64,000 nucleotides of DNA from Paenibacillus sp. J23TS9 (GTDB lineage Bacteria > Bacillota > Bacilli > Paenibacillales > Paenibacillaceae): assembly GCF_018403225.1 (NCBI RefSeq), contig NZ_BOSG01000001.1:1984001-2048000 (forward strand), given 5' to 3'. A program made the position numbers and the translations under genes. This document shows, one piece after another, positions 43,452-52,964 of this stretch. Each line of letters begins with the position of its first letter. Positions within the stretch are counted from its first letter, which is position 1. The notes under the pieces were generated by a model. It saw only the letters and a list, made by a program, of their open reading frames with translations. It did not search any database and had not been told where the DNA came from.

Positions 43452-44708
43452 TTAGTTTACCGCACACTCTGCAGCCCGCTTCAACAGAAGTTCGCGTTCA
43501 CGTTCATTCCGAGTCAGTGAAGCCGCATGTTTGAACTCTTCCTGAGCTTCTTTAAACCGGTTTAATTTGTACAAAAGATCACCCCGGACACTCGGAAGAA
43601 GATGGTATCCTTTCAGCGACGGCTCCGCATTGAGTTCATCAACAATCTGAAGTCCAAAAGCCGGACCAAATGCCATTGCAATGGCTACTGCACGGTTTAG
43701 CTCTACGATGGGAGAAGGCTGCACGCGTGACAACGCTTCGTATAAAGCGGCAATGCGCGGCCAGTCGGTCTCAGAAGCTTCACGGGCCTTAGCGTGACAG
43801 GCTGAGATAGCAGCTTGCAGAGCGTATGGGCCGTACGGTTGACCGAGTTTCTGACTTCGTTCGAGTGCAGCCAAACCACGGTGGATTAGCAACTGATCCC
43901 ATAATGCACGGTTTTGGTCCATTAGGAGAACAGGCTCTCCTGTACGGGTGACACGAGTCTTAAAACGTGAAGATTGAATCTCCATCAAGGCAACCAGTCC
44001 ATGAACCTCCGGCTCTGCCGGCGCTATCTCCGCAAGCACACGTCCAATTCTTAACGCCTCCTGGCAAAGAAGGGGACGAAACCAATTTTCACCGACAGTT
44101 GCTGAGTATCCTTCATTGAACATCAAATAGATGACTTCGAGCACCGCCGACATCCGATCCTTCAGCTCTTCAGCGTCGGGAACCTCAAAAGGTACTTTCG
44201 CGGAGTTAAGTGTCCGTTTTGCACGAACAATCCGCTGAGCTATCGTAGATTCAGCAGCAAGAAAGGCATGGGCAATTTCATCTGTTGTGAGTCCGCATAA
44301 CAAGCGCAGCGTCAATGCGACTCTCGCTTCCCGGGATAGAACCGGGTGGCATGTCATGAAGATCAGCCGCAGGAGATCATCGCCGATCTCTCCGTCAAGC
44401 CTGCTGTCCAGATCTTCCTCCGTGTACAAATCCGTATAATAGGCAAGCTCTTCATACTTCTGATCACGCAGTTTATTTCGGCGCAAAAGATCAATCGCAC
44501 GTCGTTTGGCTGTAGTCATTAGCCAGGCCCCCGGATTGTCAGGGATACCGGATTCCGGCCATCGTTCGAGTGCGATCACCAGGGCATCCTGAGCAAGGTC
44601 TTCGGCGAGCCCGACATCACGGACCATGCGCGTTAGACCCGCGATCAATTTGGCCGATTCGATCCGCCAAATTGCGTCAATGGTACGTTCTGCTTTTGAC
44701 ATATTCAC
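43452..44708 (-). CDS. ECF42-type sigma factor with C-terminal TPR-like extension
   Basis: The 418-residue protein has sigma region 2 (AEDLAQDALVIALERWPE) and region 4 (LTLRLLCGLTTDEIAHAFL), then about 230 extra residues of paired helices such as LLYKLNRFKEAQEEFKHAA, resembling TPRs. This long ECF class (group 42) is usually controlled by a DGPF/YCII protein instead of an anti-sigma factor. The DGPF gene lies immediately upstream with a GTGA overlap; start is GTG 44708 or ATG 44702. Confidence 0.88.
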   Translation of the reverse strand: MNMSKAERTIDAIWRIESAKLIAGLTRMVRDVGLAEDLAQDALVIALERWPESGIPDNPGAWLMTTAKRRAIDLLRRNKLRDQKYEELAYYTDLYTEEDLDSRLDGEIGDDLLRLIFMTCHPVLSREARVALTLRLLCGLTTDEIAHAFLAAESTIAQRIVRAKRTLNSAKVPFEVPDAEELKDRMSAVLEVIYLMFNEGYSATVGENWFRPLLCQEALRIGRVLAEIAPAEPEVHGLVALMEIQSSRFKTRVTRTGEPVLLMDQNRALWDQLLIHRGLAALERSQKLGQPYGPYALQAAISACHAKAREASETDWPRIAALYEALSRVQPSPIVELNRAVAIAMAFGPAFGLQIVDELNAEPSLKGYHLLPSVRGDLLYKLNRFKEAQEEFKHAASLTRNERERELLLKRAAECAVN

Positions 44709-45118
44709 AGCTTAAACTGCATCCTGATCTGTTCTTGTGTTTCCACATGAGGGGATAACTCCTCCGGCTCGAACACCTGTCTAAGCTCAATTTCACCTTG
44801 GCCATAGCCATGTGGATCCGGCATGCGCATCGCCCACTCTATTGCTTCTTCCCTGGATTGCACTTCAATCAGCGTATATCCGGCGATCATTTCTTTTGCT
44901 TCAGTGAACGGACCGTCGATGACTTTTGGTTTCCCGCCTGGTTCAGGGTACGAAATCCGGATACCGCTTGAACTGGACTGTAAGCCATCTGCAGCCAGCA
45001 ATATCCCAGCCCTGGCCAGCTCCTCGTTGTATCTCAGCATAGCTTCCAGTAATTCTGGACTGGGCAATACACCCGCTTCAGAATCTGACGTTGCTTTGAC
45101 AATCATCATAAACCGCAT
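44705..45118 (-). CDS. DGPF-domain (YCII-related) protein
   Basis: The 137-residue protein has the signature DGPFTEAKEMIAGYTLI (about residues 68-84) and an N-terminal MRFMMIVKATSDSE. Such dimeric alpha-beta barrel proteins are genomic partners of ECF42 sigma factors. It overlaps the sigma gene by four bases, so translation is coupled. GGAGGA precedes the ATG. Its own biochemical role is unproven. Confidence 0.9.
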   Translation of the reverse strand: MRFMMIVKATSDSEAGVLPSPELLEAMLRYNEELARAGILLAADGLQSSSSGIRISYPEPGGKPKVIDGPFTEAKEMIAGYTLIEVQSREEAIEWAMRMPDPHGYGQGEIELRQVFEPEELSPHVETQEQIRMQFKL

Positions 45119-45230
45119 AGATTTGTATCCTCCTGGTTTCTTTATGAGACTCTTTGCAAGTACTTAATTTATTTCGTCTAATACCGATTAATCCCCTTCA
45201 TTTCATGAACAATAAAGGAACCAGATAACC

Positions 45231-45264
45231 AAAAAACCTCTGAGAATGATGCTGTCAGAGGTTT
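45231..45264 (-). terminator. Terminator of the GH88 gene
   Basis: On the minus strand AAACCTCTGA pairs with TCAGAGGTTT, followed by TTT. The stem is perfect with an 11-base loop. Confidence 0.85.
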
Positions 45265-45292
45265 AGCTGCCATGCATTACAATCAAGTGATT

Positions 45293-46414
45293 TTATACAT
45301 ACCAGTATCCCTTATTGCCTTTTTCAAGCCGAACCAGTGCTTCCAGATAGAAATAATCTCCCCAGATCATATAATCATCCGGTGCCCGGTCTCCCCTCAC
45401 ATGATAGGAGCCATGCTTCAGCAGTCCTTCGGCATCTGCTTGACCTGTCGTAGCATAATGCTCCACCAGTGATTTCATGCTGCGATTGAGAGCGTCTTCG
45501 AACACAGTTCGGTCTGGATCGCTGCCTCCCGTGAGATCCAGCAGTTCAAGCAGGCCGCAGGCTGCAATGGCAGATGCCGAGCTGTCGCGTGGAGTACCTT
45601 CTTCAACCATAACATCAAAATCCCAATATACGACAGCATCTTCAGGCAAATGCTCGATAAAATATCTGGCCAAGCGTTTCGAAGTATCCAGAAAGGCTTC
45701 GTGCTTTGTATATCTGTAGGCTAGAGCGAAGCCGTAAATTCCCCACGCTTGACCTCGTGTCCAGGTCGACCCATCCTGATAACCTTGATGGGTACCGCCC
45801 CGGTGCGCATTCCCATTCTCCGTATGAAAATAAAAAGTATGATAGGAAGAACCATCTCCGCGAACCAGAAACTTCTGGCTTTGCAGGGCATGCTGCATGG
45901 CGATATCATAATACTTGGCCTCACCCGTCTGCTCATGCGCCCAGAACAGAAGCGGAAGATTTAGCAGGCAATCGATAATTATCCTTCCCCCGTTGTCCGG
46001 ATCGTCTTCCTTCCCCCATGCCTGAATAATTCCGATCCGCGGCCGCCACCGCTGCAACAGCTTGTCCGCTGCCTGGAGAGCAGCATCACGAGCAGCCGTA
46101 CTCCCGGTAACACGCCATTCCGCTACCGCAGACAAAGAATACAAGAAACCAATATCATGGTGGTCTAAGGCCACATGCCGATCCAGCCTGTCTTTAAAAT
46201 TGGCGAGATAGGACTCAGCCGCTTCTTTATAGAACGGATCCTGTTCGTATTCATAAGCAAGCCACATCATACCGACATAAAATCCTTCGATCCAGTCATT
46301 ATTGTCTCCCCACTCGTACTTCTCCCCTTCGGTAATATGAGGCAATTGACCCGGATGTTTCAGGATATTTTGTTTGATTTTCAGGAGTGCATCCTCTATA
46401 GCATTGCTCCACAT
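45293..46414 (-). CDS. Glycoside hydrolase family 88 (unsaturated glucuronyl hydrolase)
   Basis: The 373-residue intracellular (alpha/alpha)6 enzyme hydrates 4,5-unsaturated uronic acids at oligosaccharide ends. Landmarks are HHDIGFLYSLSAVAEWR, with one of the catalytic Asp, GTHQGYQDGSTWTRGQAWG, carrying the second, and DSSASAIAACGLLEL. The ATG at 46414 is preferred because GAGGAG is directly adjacent to the ATG at 46423. It lies downstream of the DUF2264 enzyme with which it probably works on uronate-containing glycans. Confidence 0.92.
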   Translation of the reverse strand: MWSNAIEDALLKIKQNILKHPGQLPHITEGEKYEWGDNNDWIEGFYVGMMWLAYEYEQDPFYKEAAESYLANFKDRLDRHVALDHHDIGFLYSLSAVAEWRVTGSTAARDAALQAADKLLQRWRPRIGIIQAWGKEDDPDNGGRIIIDCLLNLPLLFWAHEQTGEAKYYDIAMQHALQSQKFLVRGDGSSYHTFYFHTENGNAHRGGTHQGYQDGSTWTRGQAWGIYGFALAYRYTKHEAFLDTSKRLARYFIEHLPEDAVVYWDFDVMVEEGTPRDSSASAIAACGLLELLDLTGGSDPDRTVFEDALNRSMKSLVEHYATTGQADAEGLLKHGSYHVRGDRAPDDYMIWGDYFYLEALVRLEKGNKGYWYV

Positions 46415-46522
46415 GTTCTTCATCTCCTCATAAATGAATTTGAATAACAAAGATACTTTACTTCTACTTTTATTTTTCCTTAGATCAACACTTCGTGTAC
46501 AGAGCATTTTTCCGATCGCTGC

Positions 46523-46574
46523 TGCCCCCAGATACCCCTTGAATTAATGATGCTACTGAAGGAATCCGGGGGCA
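46523..46574. repeat. Long stem-loop between the DUF2264 and GH88 genes
   Basis: TGCCCCC (46523-46529) pairs with GGGGGCA (46568-46574), with further GAT/ATC and CCTT/AAGG pairing inside. There is no T tract on either strand, so it is more likely an mRNA-stability or processing element than a terminator. Confidence 0.5.
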
Positions 46575-46649
46575 AAGGCGAACGCTTCGCTTCTCCAAAA
46601 TTGCTCTGTCCTCTCCGTTTCGTAATAAGGAGTATCTTTATTCATCCCG

Positions 46650-48515
46650 CTAATTCTCCAAACTGAAATATACCGTCTTAGTCTCGGCATCCGAAACGAT
46701 AATCCGACCCTCTGGCGTCTTTTCCACGACCGGTGGGAGGCCATAATGCCTTTGATTCTCTTCGTTATTCGATGCTCCAAATATAGAAGATATCAGCAGA
46801 TGTTCACCCGGCTGCATCTGGACCGTCAAGGTAGGAATCATCGTTCTAGGTTTAAGCAGATTCGTATTGGCTTCGGGATATATCATGACTGCATTCGTAT
46901 ACCCCTGCACATTCACCACGCCGCTAATGCCGCTAGGCATCATGGCTGCAATTCGACCCGGTGCTGCTTCGACCGCATCTGCTTCCCGCAAGGTATAATC
47001 CGTCATCCTTCCTACCGCAAATCCGCCTTCAGCAGCAGTCAGATAGCGGCTAGAGAGAATACGATGAATCCGCACATGCCACATTCCCGCCGGAATAAGC
47101 CATGTCCGTACTTCTACATCACGCCAGGGGAGCCATCTCGAATAGACATATTGTTCATCAATAACGTATTCCTCGCAATACCGCCTTACACGATAGTGCT
47201 CATCGTTCTCGCACAGGGCAAGCGTTGAGTCGTATGCCCCTTGAGCCAATCCATAATAACCTTTGGGAACACTAAACCCAAATCGTGTGGAGTAGGCAAA
47301 CTTCGAATATTTGGCTGCATTATGCGCCAGCTCAAAATTAGCCATTTGGCCGGATGCCAGAGCAACAACATGACCTTCATCATCGGGTCGACAGAGGATC
47401 ATTCTTGCATGAGGCTGCGCAGAAAGAGGTCTTAAAGGAGGCAGCGGTTCTTCTTCCGCAGTCCAGAATGGATGATCATCCGGCAAATCCAAAAGGATAA
47501 ATGCTTTATATCCCCAATAAGGAGATCCCGGAGCATTATAGCTCTCCCCCATAATCAGATTGGGATACGCATAACCAATGCTTAACAATCCATCTGAAGT
47601 AAAAATAGGCTTAGCAAACCACCAGCGGAAATGCCGCATAATGATTCCTTTCATGACGCCAAGAGAAAATGGCTCAACGCCAGCAAATACAAGCGCACAC
47701 CAGAAGGAGACTTGGGCAAAGCGATACGTCTGACTCCGTCCAAAAGGTAGACAGCTTCCATCTTCGGCGAACCAATATATGAACTGCTCGGCAAATGTCT
47801 TAGCACGCTCACGGTAGACCTTGGCACGTTCCGGATCATCATGCTCCATCAGCTTGGCGTATATCAAAGTATAGTAATGCATCCCGAACGGAACATAGTA
47901 ATCACGCTGATCCGTCTTCCCGTCCGAATACCATCCGTCACCTAAATAATAAGTGTCGATTGCCTCCAGGTATTCATCCATGATCGCCTGATTATAAGGC
48001 ATTCCCACCTTTTTGAAGCCGACATTCACAAGCACGGTGAACATCAACCAATTGTTGGGATTGGAATGATCCACCAAGTTGATCTGATTAAGCCACCGGA
48101 ATAGCTGCTGCTTCTCGAGTTCGCTGAGGGGATCCCATAGCTTATGCGGAGCGAGTGCTAATCCGAGTCCGAATACGGCCTGCTCTACCATCCGTTGGTC
48201 CTGTGTTACGAATTCACCCCAATATTCCTCGTGCTCAGGGTTGGTCCCATTGATTATTCCTTTAAGATATATAGGCCATAAATCGGATTCGCCGCCCCCA
48301 CCGGCATGGGGAATAAGCCCCCATAGTGGCCTTGAAAAAGCCTCCATAAGCGCTAGTGCTTCATTGTGCATCGCGGCGGTGGATCCAAGCTGCAGACCCG
48401 AGTTTCCGGAGGTGAAGTGATTTTTCAAAGGCTCCAATGTATCAAGCACAGCCTGCTGTATATCAGCCTTCGTCCGAAACTGAAAATGATGGGAAGACTT
48501 AACTTTCTGCCCCAT
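46650..48515 (-). CDS. DUF2264-family protein (GH154-like)
   Basis: The 621-residue protein belongs to the DUF2264 family. The N-terminal two-thirds is a helical (alpha/alpha)6-type domain with RPLWGLIPHAGGGGESDL, NWLMFTVLVNVGFKKVG and DGWYSDGKTDQRDYYVPFG. A beta-rich C-terminus follows. The family is placed in GH154 and associated with glucuronic-acid-containing glycans; this assignment is from memory. No signal peptide is seen. It precedes GH88 with a 235-base gap containing a stem-loop. Confidence 0.8.
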   Translation of the reverse strand: MGQKVKSSHHFQFRTKADIQQAVLDTLEPLKNHFTSGNSGLQLGSTAAMHNEALALMEAFSRPLWGLIPHAGGGGESDLWPIYLKGIINGTNPEHEEYWGEFVTQDQRMVEQAVFGLGLALAPHKLWDPLSELEKQQLFRWLNQINLVDHSNPNNWLMFTVLVNVGFKKVGMPYNQAIMDEYLEAIDTYYLGDGWYSDGKTDQRDYYVPFGMHYYTLIYAKLMEHDDPERAKVYRERAKTFAEQFIYWFAEDGSCLPFGRSQTYRFAQVSFWCALVFAGVEPFSLGVMKGIIMRHFRWWFAKPIFTSDGLLSIGYAYPNLIMGESYNAPGSPYWGYKAFILLDLPDDHPFWTAEEEPLPPLRPLSAQPHARMILCRPDDEGHVVALASGQMANFELAHNAAKYSKFAYSTRFGFSVPKGYYGLAQGAYDSTLALCENDEHYRVRRYCEEYVIDEQYVYSRWLPWRDVEVRTWLIPAGMWHVRIHRILSSRYLTAAEGGFAVGRMTDYTLREADAVEAAPGRIAAMMPSGISGVVNVQGYTNAVMIYPEANTNLLKPRTMIPTLTVQMQPGEHLLISSIFGASNNEENQRHYGLPPVVEKTPEGRIIVSDAETKTVYFSLEN

Positions 48516-48632
48516 GGTCCCTCTTCCTTTCCTCTGCCCAGAATGAAGTCCTAAAACATATATTCACCGGTCCCATACCGATTTCCCGCTAAAAACTTTA
48601 AATTAATATTCGTTTTTTTGTCGTGAAACAAA

Positions 48633-48666
48633 GAAACCTGCCGAGTAAGATTACTCCGCAGGCTTC
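48633..48666 (-). terminator. Terminator of the amidase gene
   Basis: GCCTGCGGAGTAA and TTACTCGGCAGG form the stem on the minus strand, followed by TTTCTTT. It lies about 200 bases past the amidase stop. The remaining region 48516-48861 shows no gene, apart from a short open stretch just after the amidase. Confidence 0.7.
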
Positions 48667-48861
48667 TTAACGCAAGATCTATCCCAAATCTGGTTGATCA
48701 AAGGTAACCGCCAGAAATTGAATCCATTGATAAATACAACGCCTCTGTTTGTTCAAATTGTAGACCTGATCGAATCGTCAAACAATTACAAATCATTTAC
48801 ATAGGCTTTTAATATTTTCACTTCTTTAAAATTCATCATCTGATCGGCAGAGTCAGCGGTA

Positions 48862-50169
48862 TCATAGGCTCGTAATTCGAGTGTTCAAAACCTCGGACAA
48901 CTGTTTCGACCAGTATATCAATTCTTCATCTCTCCCATAGCTCCCAATACACTGAAATCCCATAGGCATATCATTTACTGTCGCAGAAGGTATGCTTATC
49001 GTTGGAAGTCCCGCATATGTCCAAATGGCTGTCATGCCGGCCCACCCTGTGCGTCCTCCCGACAGTGGTGCGGTTCCTCCTTGTGCCGGAGATACCCAAA
49101 GATCCATTCCCTCCCTCTGTTGAATTTCCATGAGATCATTCCTTAAGGATATTTGACCCTTACGATAGCCATCCAGCTCTATCTCCTCAATCATCTGGCC
49201 TGCCAAGATCGCATCACGCACAGCCGGTCCATAACAGTCTTTGTACTGATCAAATAATGTTTCATGCTCGCGAGCCATCTCCCCCTGAACGAACCTCAAT
49301 AAATCATCGCCATATATAAGCTCATCACTCCACGGCATATCAACCGTCTTTATTGTGAAGCCTTCCCCCTCCAGCTTCCTGATCTGGTCCTGAAAGGCGT
49401 TTCGAGTTTCGTCGAACATTAAAGTCATATATACACCGTTCGGGATAGCCAATACCGGTTTACGATCAGATCGGAATGGTCTCCACCCCGGAATGAGATG
49501 TGTTGAGATGTATTCCATACTCGCTATATCCTGTGTGAATAAACCCATCGTATCAAAAGATGGCGCTAGCAATATTATGCCGTCCATCGGGATGCGAGCA
49601 TAACTGGGTTTAAAACCAGCAACGCCGCAAAAGGAGGCTGGCGCGGTAACGGAACGCAATGTTTGCGTTCCTATCGCAACAGGGCAAATACCGGCAGCTA
49701 CAGCTGCAGCGGACCCCGCACTGGAGCCTCCAGCGGTGTGGTTACAGTTGTGAGGGTTTCGGGTTGGAATTGGACCGGCGTAAGCGAACTCTTCTGTAAC
49801 TGTCTTCCCCGCGACCCATACGCCCATTTCACGCAATCGTTTTACGAAGCTTCCTTCCTGTCCGGCAAGAGCAGCTGCAGGGAGATTTGATCCTGCGTAT
49901 GTAGGTAAGCCGTTGATGTGAATTAAATCTTTAATTGCTACCGGTATTCCAAATAGAGGCGGTTTATCATGACCCGAATATTTCATGGATAGATCATCTA
50001 TCTCGTTCATAATTCTTTCTTCCTTGTTATTCTCATGAATAAAGGCATGGATATGTGGTTCTGCCCGTGCATAATGTTCTAAACATTGTTTCTGGTAGTG
50101 TTGCAATGCAGAATCTGAAGTCCCCGAAATATGACGAAACATTTCAAGAGTATTTTTCTTTGCATACAT
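48862..50169 (-). CDS. Amidase signature family enzyme
   Basis: The 435-residue protein has the Ser-cis-Ser-Lys triad: Lys in GIPVAIKDLIH, cis-Ser in TAGGSSAGSAAAVAAG and the nucleophile Ser region IGTQTLRSVTAPASFCG. The usual GTDTGGS is degenerate here (GTQTLRS). It hydrolyses an amide of unknown substrate. The ATG at 50169 follows GGTGGGG. Just after the stop a different frame stays open and could be a frameshifted C-terminal extension, which is unproven. Confidence 0.86.
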   Translation of the reverse strand: MYAKKNTLEMFRHISGTSDSALQHYQKQCLEHYARAEPHIHAFIHENNKEERIMNEIDDLSMKYSGHDKPPLFGIPVAIKDLIHINGLPTYAGSNLPAAALAGQEGSFVKRLREMGVWVAGKTVTEEFAYAGPIPTRNPHNCNHTAGGSSAGSAAAVAAGICPVAIGTQTLRSVTAPASFCGVAGFKPSYARIPMDGIILLAPSFDTMGLFTQDIASMEYISTHLIPGWRPFRSDRKPVLAIPNGVYMTLMFDETRNAFQDQIRKLEGEGFTIKTVDMPWSDELIYGDDLLRFVQGEMAREHETLFDQYKDCYGPAVRDAILAGQMIEEIELDGYRKGQISLRNDLMEIQQREGMDLWVSPAQGGTAPLSGGRTGWAGMTAIWTYAGLPTISIPSATVNDMPMGFQCIGSYGRDEELIYWSKQLSEVLNTRITSL

Positions 50170-50252
50170 GAAATCCCCACCTTTCATGATGAGAAGCTTG
50201 ATACATGATCCCTGTTATATTACGCCCCGCTATTTGAAACTCCTGTAGACAA

Positions 50253-50354
50253 TTATCGGTTTCTAAAAATAAACCTCAATAAACCAGTAATCGATACGAT
50301 CACAAAAACGATGAATAACAACAATATGATTATACTCGACCAATTTATGGACAT
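50253..50354 (-). CDS. 33-residue single-helix membrane protein
   Basis: The small open frame starts MSINWSSIII and has one hydrophobic helix (ILLLFIVFVIVSITGLL), ending in basic FRNR. GAGAGGTGGGTC precedes its ATG at good spacing, which distinguishes it from chance. Function is unknown; it could be a regulator of a membrane protein or a toxin-like small protein. Confidence 0.5.
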   Translation of the reverse strand: MSINWSSIIILLLFIVFVIVSITGLLRFIFRNR

Positions 50355-50550
50355 TTTGTTGACCCACCTCTCGAAACATTTATCATTTAGGATCTCGCTG
50401 CATACTAAATAAACAATCTAACAACCTATAAAGTTACTTTACAGCCGCCAATTCTAATCAAAAACAAGCTTTTACTAACCTCCATATCCCCACTCGCACC
50501 TTCTATCACCGCATATGATAGATTATCGAACTTCATAGGTGGTGGAAAAT

Positions 50551-51258
50551 ATGATCAAATCTCATAGAGTATGCTTATTGGAAAGGCCCGGCAAACCACA
50601 GCTTAACAGCTTGGGTTGGATATCTTCCAATTGGAGCGGCTATGCCATCTCTGGGCGAGCTAAATCATTCCGTCGTATTTCCGGAAAGTGGACCGTTCCC
50701 TTCGTGCGGCCAAGTACCTCACCATCCTACTCTTCAGCATGGGTTGGAATCGATGGCTTTGGGAATGCCAGCCTGATTCAAACGGGAACCGGGCATGATT
50801 TTGTAAATGGAAAAGCGCATTACTACGCATGGTGGGAGATCCTTCCTAATGTGATGACTCTCATTCCAAAACCGGTTCATCCCGGTGATCGAATCCATGC
50901 GGTTATTTCAAAATCAAAAGGCTCTACCTGGCTTATTTATATGCGCAATACAACCCAAAATTGGACATTTAGGACGACAAAACGTTATACCGGTCCTCAA
51001 GCATCAGCAGAATGGATCGTGGAGGCACCTCAAGTTGGAGCTTTTATATCCAAAATGGCCCACATCTCAGCAGTTTCTTTTACATGCTGCCGATTAAACG
51101 GCAGGAGCCCAAATCTGACCTCCGCACAGCGCGGTATCATGATCCAAGGCAGCACGGTGACCTCCATTCCCGGGGATCCCAACCGTACGGGAGATGCCTT
51201 CGTTGTAAATAGTGTAAAAGGGCAATCGGCAAGCAAAGCACGTTCAACAAAAAAATAG
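50551..51258 (+). CDS. G1 family (eqolisin) glutamic endopeptidase-like protein
   Basis: The 235-residue protein has the eqolisin lectin-like fold: SSNWSGYAI, the catalytic Gln region AWVGIDGFGNASLIQTG, YYAWWEILP and the catalytic Glu region ASAEWIVEAP. Family G1 is best known from acid fungal proteases, with bacterial members in Bacillales. No signal peptide precedes the domain. ATG 50551 lies eight bases after AGGTGGTG. It ends in a basic tail. Substrate and secretion route are unknown. Confidence 0.82.
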   Translation: MIKSHRVCLLERPGKPQLNSLGWISSNWSGYAISGRAKSFRRISGKWTVPFVRPSTSPSYSSAWVGIDGFGNASLIQTGTGHDFVNGKAHYYAWWEILPNVMTLIPKPVHPGDRIHAVISKSKGSTWLIYMRNTTQNWTFRTTKRYTGPQASAEWIVEAPQVGAFISKMAHISAVSFTCCRLNGRSPNLTSAQRGIMIQGSTVTSIPGDPNRTGDAFVVNSVKGQSASKARSTKK

Positions 51259-51313
51259 ATATCTACTAATAACTTGCAGTAATAGCAACTTCCCTACCAT
51301 CATTAGCGGATTT

Positions 51314-51346
51314 AAAAAAGCCGGCTTACGTTTCCGTAAGCTGGCT
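51314..51346 (-). terminator. Terminator of the yesN-like gene
   Basis: On the minus strand AGCCAGCTTACG pairs with CGTAAGCCGGCT around GAAA, followed by TTTTT. Confidence 0.85.
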
Positions 51347-51351
51347 CATAT

Positions 51352-52941
51352 TCAAACCGATTGCTGCCTAAATTGCTGTGGTGAAGCATGATGCACCTTT
51401 TTGAACATTTTGGAGAAATGCGAAAAGTTATGATAACCAAAGCTTTTCGCAACATCCGATATGGGAATGGACGAGGTGGTGATGAGGTCCTTTGCCAGCG
51501 ACATCCGGACATGCAGTATGTAATCTGTAATCGATTCTCCCACTTCGCGTTTGAATAAACGGGACAGATAAGCAGGATTGAGATGCACGTAGTTCGCAAG
51601 CTGCTCTCTCGTGATCGGTTCGTTTAAGTGCTCTGTAATATAGTATTGGATACGCTGAATGACGGAGTGATTCTGATGCAGCTGATCATAAATGATCTGA
51701 ACCAATCGAAGAGCCGTGGCTTCCAACTGCTCCAGATTGCGGGGCTGGGCACTCAGCAGGATGCCCTCCTGATCCTGAAACAGCTCGAAGGCTGAGAGGC
51801 CGTTTTTATGAAGAATATAATGCATCATCTGCATAAATTCATGGCGGAACCCGTCGAGTTCGCTGAGTGAAAGCCTCGGAATCTTCCCCAGTTCTGCAAT
51901 GCGGCTGCGAATCTCCTTCTGCAGCTCTTCCAGCTTCCCCTGCTCCAGTAAAATAGTCCAGGTCGATATCCGCGGAATCATGGTTTTGATCGAAGGCGTA
52001 CCGAGTGATGCCAGCGTATAGACTTGATTGGATTTATTCAAATTGTTATATTCAATCTCCAACAGCTGCTTGTACGTATCCGCGATGTTATATAATGTGG
52101 AGCTTTCGCCAATATAGCAGGAAAGGTTGCATCCAAAATATTTATGACAGCCCTGGATGTATTTCTCACAGCGTGTGTGCAGCTCGAGAATGGAATCTCC
52201 ATCTCCTTCCGCACCAGCGATGATAACGACATTCACCCCCTGCTTGGTCTGAATGACCTCACCTTTTCCGGAGGGCAGCAGCATCTCAGAAGCAGCTTTG
52301 CGTATGGCATACTCCATCATTTCTTCATCCTTCGTGCTATACTCACGCAGCCATGACTCTACGCTTACCAGCACAGGCAGGAATACGGCATCCTGAAGTC
52401 CTGCAAGCTCATGCTCCTCGAGAATCCCTCCAATGCTGTCCGGAGAGCATACGATTCTTCCCGAAAACAGATCATTCCAGAATTTATCGGTGATGAGGGA
52501 TTTTTTCTTGCGCCATGTTTCGTAATAAGGTTTATACTGCTCCCGCAGATGATGTAATTCACGTTCCTGCTTAATAGACTTTAACGCTTTGGCAATCGTC
52601 TCCTGAAGGACATCGAATTCAATGGGTTTTAACAAATAATCGAATCCATCCAGCTGGATGGCCCTTTTCATGAAATCAAAGGCAGAGTGGGCGGTTAGAA
52701 AAATGGTCTCCGTGCCGGGAGATATCTCGTTAACCCTCTCCAGCAGCTCAATTCCCGTCCCTTTAGGCATTTCAATATCACACACCATAATATCAATCGG
52801 CGTACGTTCAAAAATCTGCAATGCGTCGCGCATATTATAAGCCTCATACACTTCGGACACCTGCAAATCCTGCCAATTCACGCCGCTTTTGATTCCCATC
52901 ACCGCATAAATTTCATCATCTACAATCAGTGCCTTATACAT
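51352..52941 (-). CDS. YesN-type response regulator with AraC DNA-binding domain
   Basis: The 529-residue protein has an N-terminal receiver (ALIVDDEIYAVMG, phospho-Asp in IDIMVCDIEMP, Lys in YLLKPIEF), a long linker and a C-terminal AraC domain: TREQLANYVHLNPAYLSRLF then ISDVAKSFGYHNFSHFSK. It pairs with the YesM-type sensor 23 bases upstream. By analogy it activates the adjacent sugar ABC transporter genes. Confidence 0.94.
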   Translation of the reverse strand: MYKALIVDDEIYAVMGIKSGVNWQDLQVSEVYEAYNMRDALQIFERTPIDIMVCDIEMPKGTGIELLERVNEISPGTETIFLTAHSAFDFMKRAIQLDGFDYLLKPIEFDVLQETIAKALKSIKQERELHHLREQYKPYYETWRKKKSLITDKFWNDLFSGRIVCSPDSIGGILEEHELAGLQDAVFLPVLVSVESWLREYSTKDEEMMEYAIRKAASEMLLPSGKGEVIQTKQGVNVVIIAGAEGDGDSILELHTRCEKYIQGCHKYFGCNLSCYIGESSTLYNIADTYKQLLEIEYNNLNKSNQVYTLASLGTPSIKTMIPRISTWTILLEQGKLEELQKEIRSRIAELGKIPRLSLSELDGFRHEFMQMMHYILHKNGLSAFELFQDQEGILLSAQPRNLEQLEATALRLVQIIYDQLHQNHSVIQRIQYYITEHLNEPITREQLANYVHLNPAYLSRLFKREVGESITDYILHVRMSLAKDLITTSSIPISDVAKSFGYHNFSHFSKMFKKVHHASPQQFRQQSV

Positions 52942-52964
52942 GTGTGAATACCTCCATCAGATCA

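Noticed and set aside
48781..48870. Open frame after the amidase stop that could be a shifted C-terminus
   Set aside because: The amidase already has a family-typical length and the extra residues have no recognisable motif.
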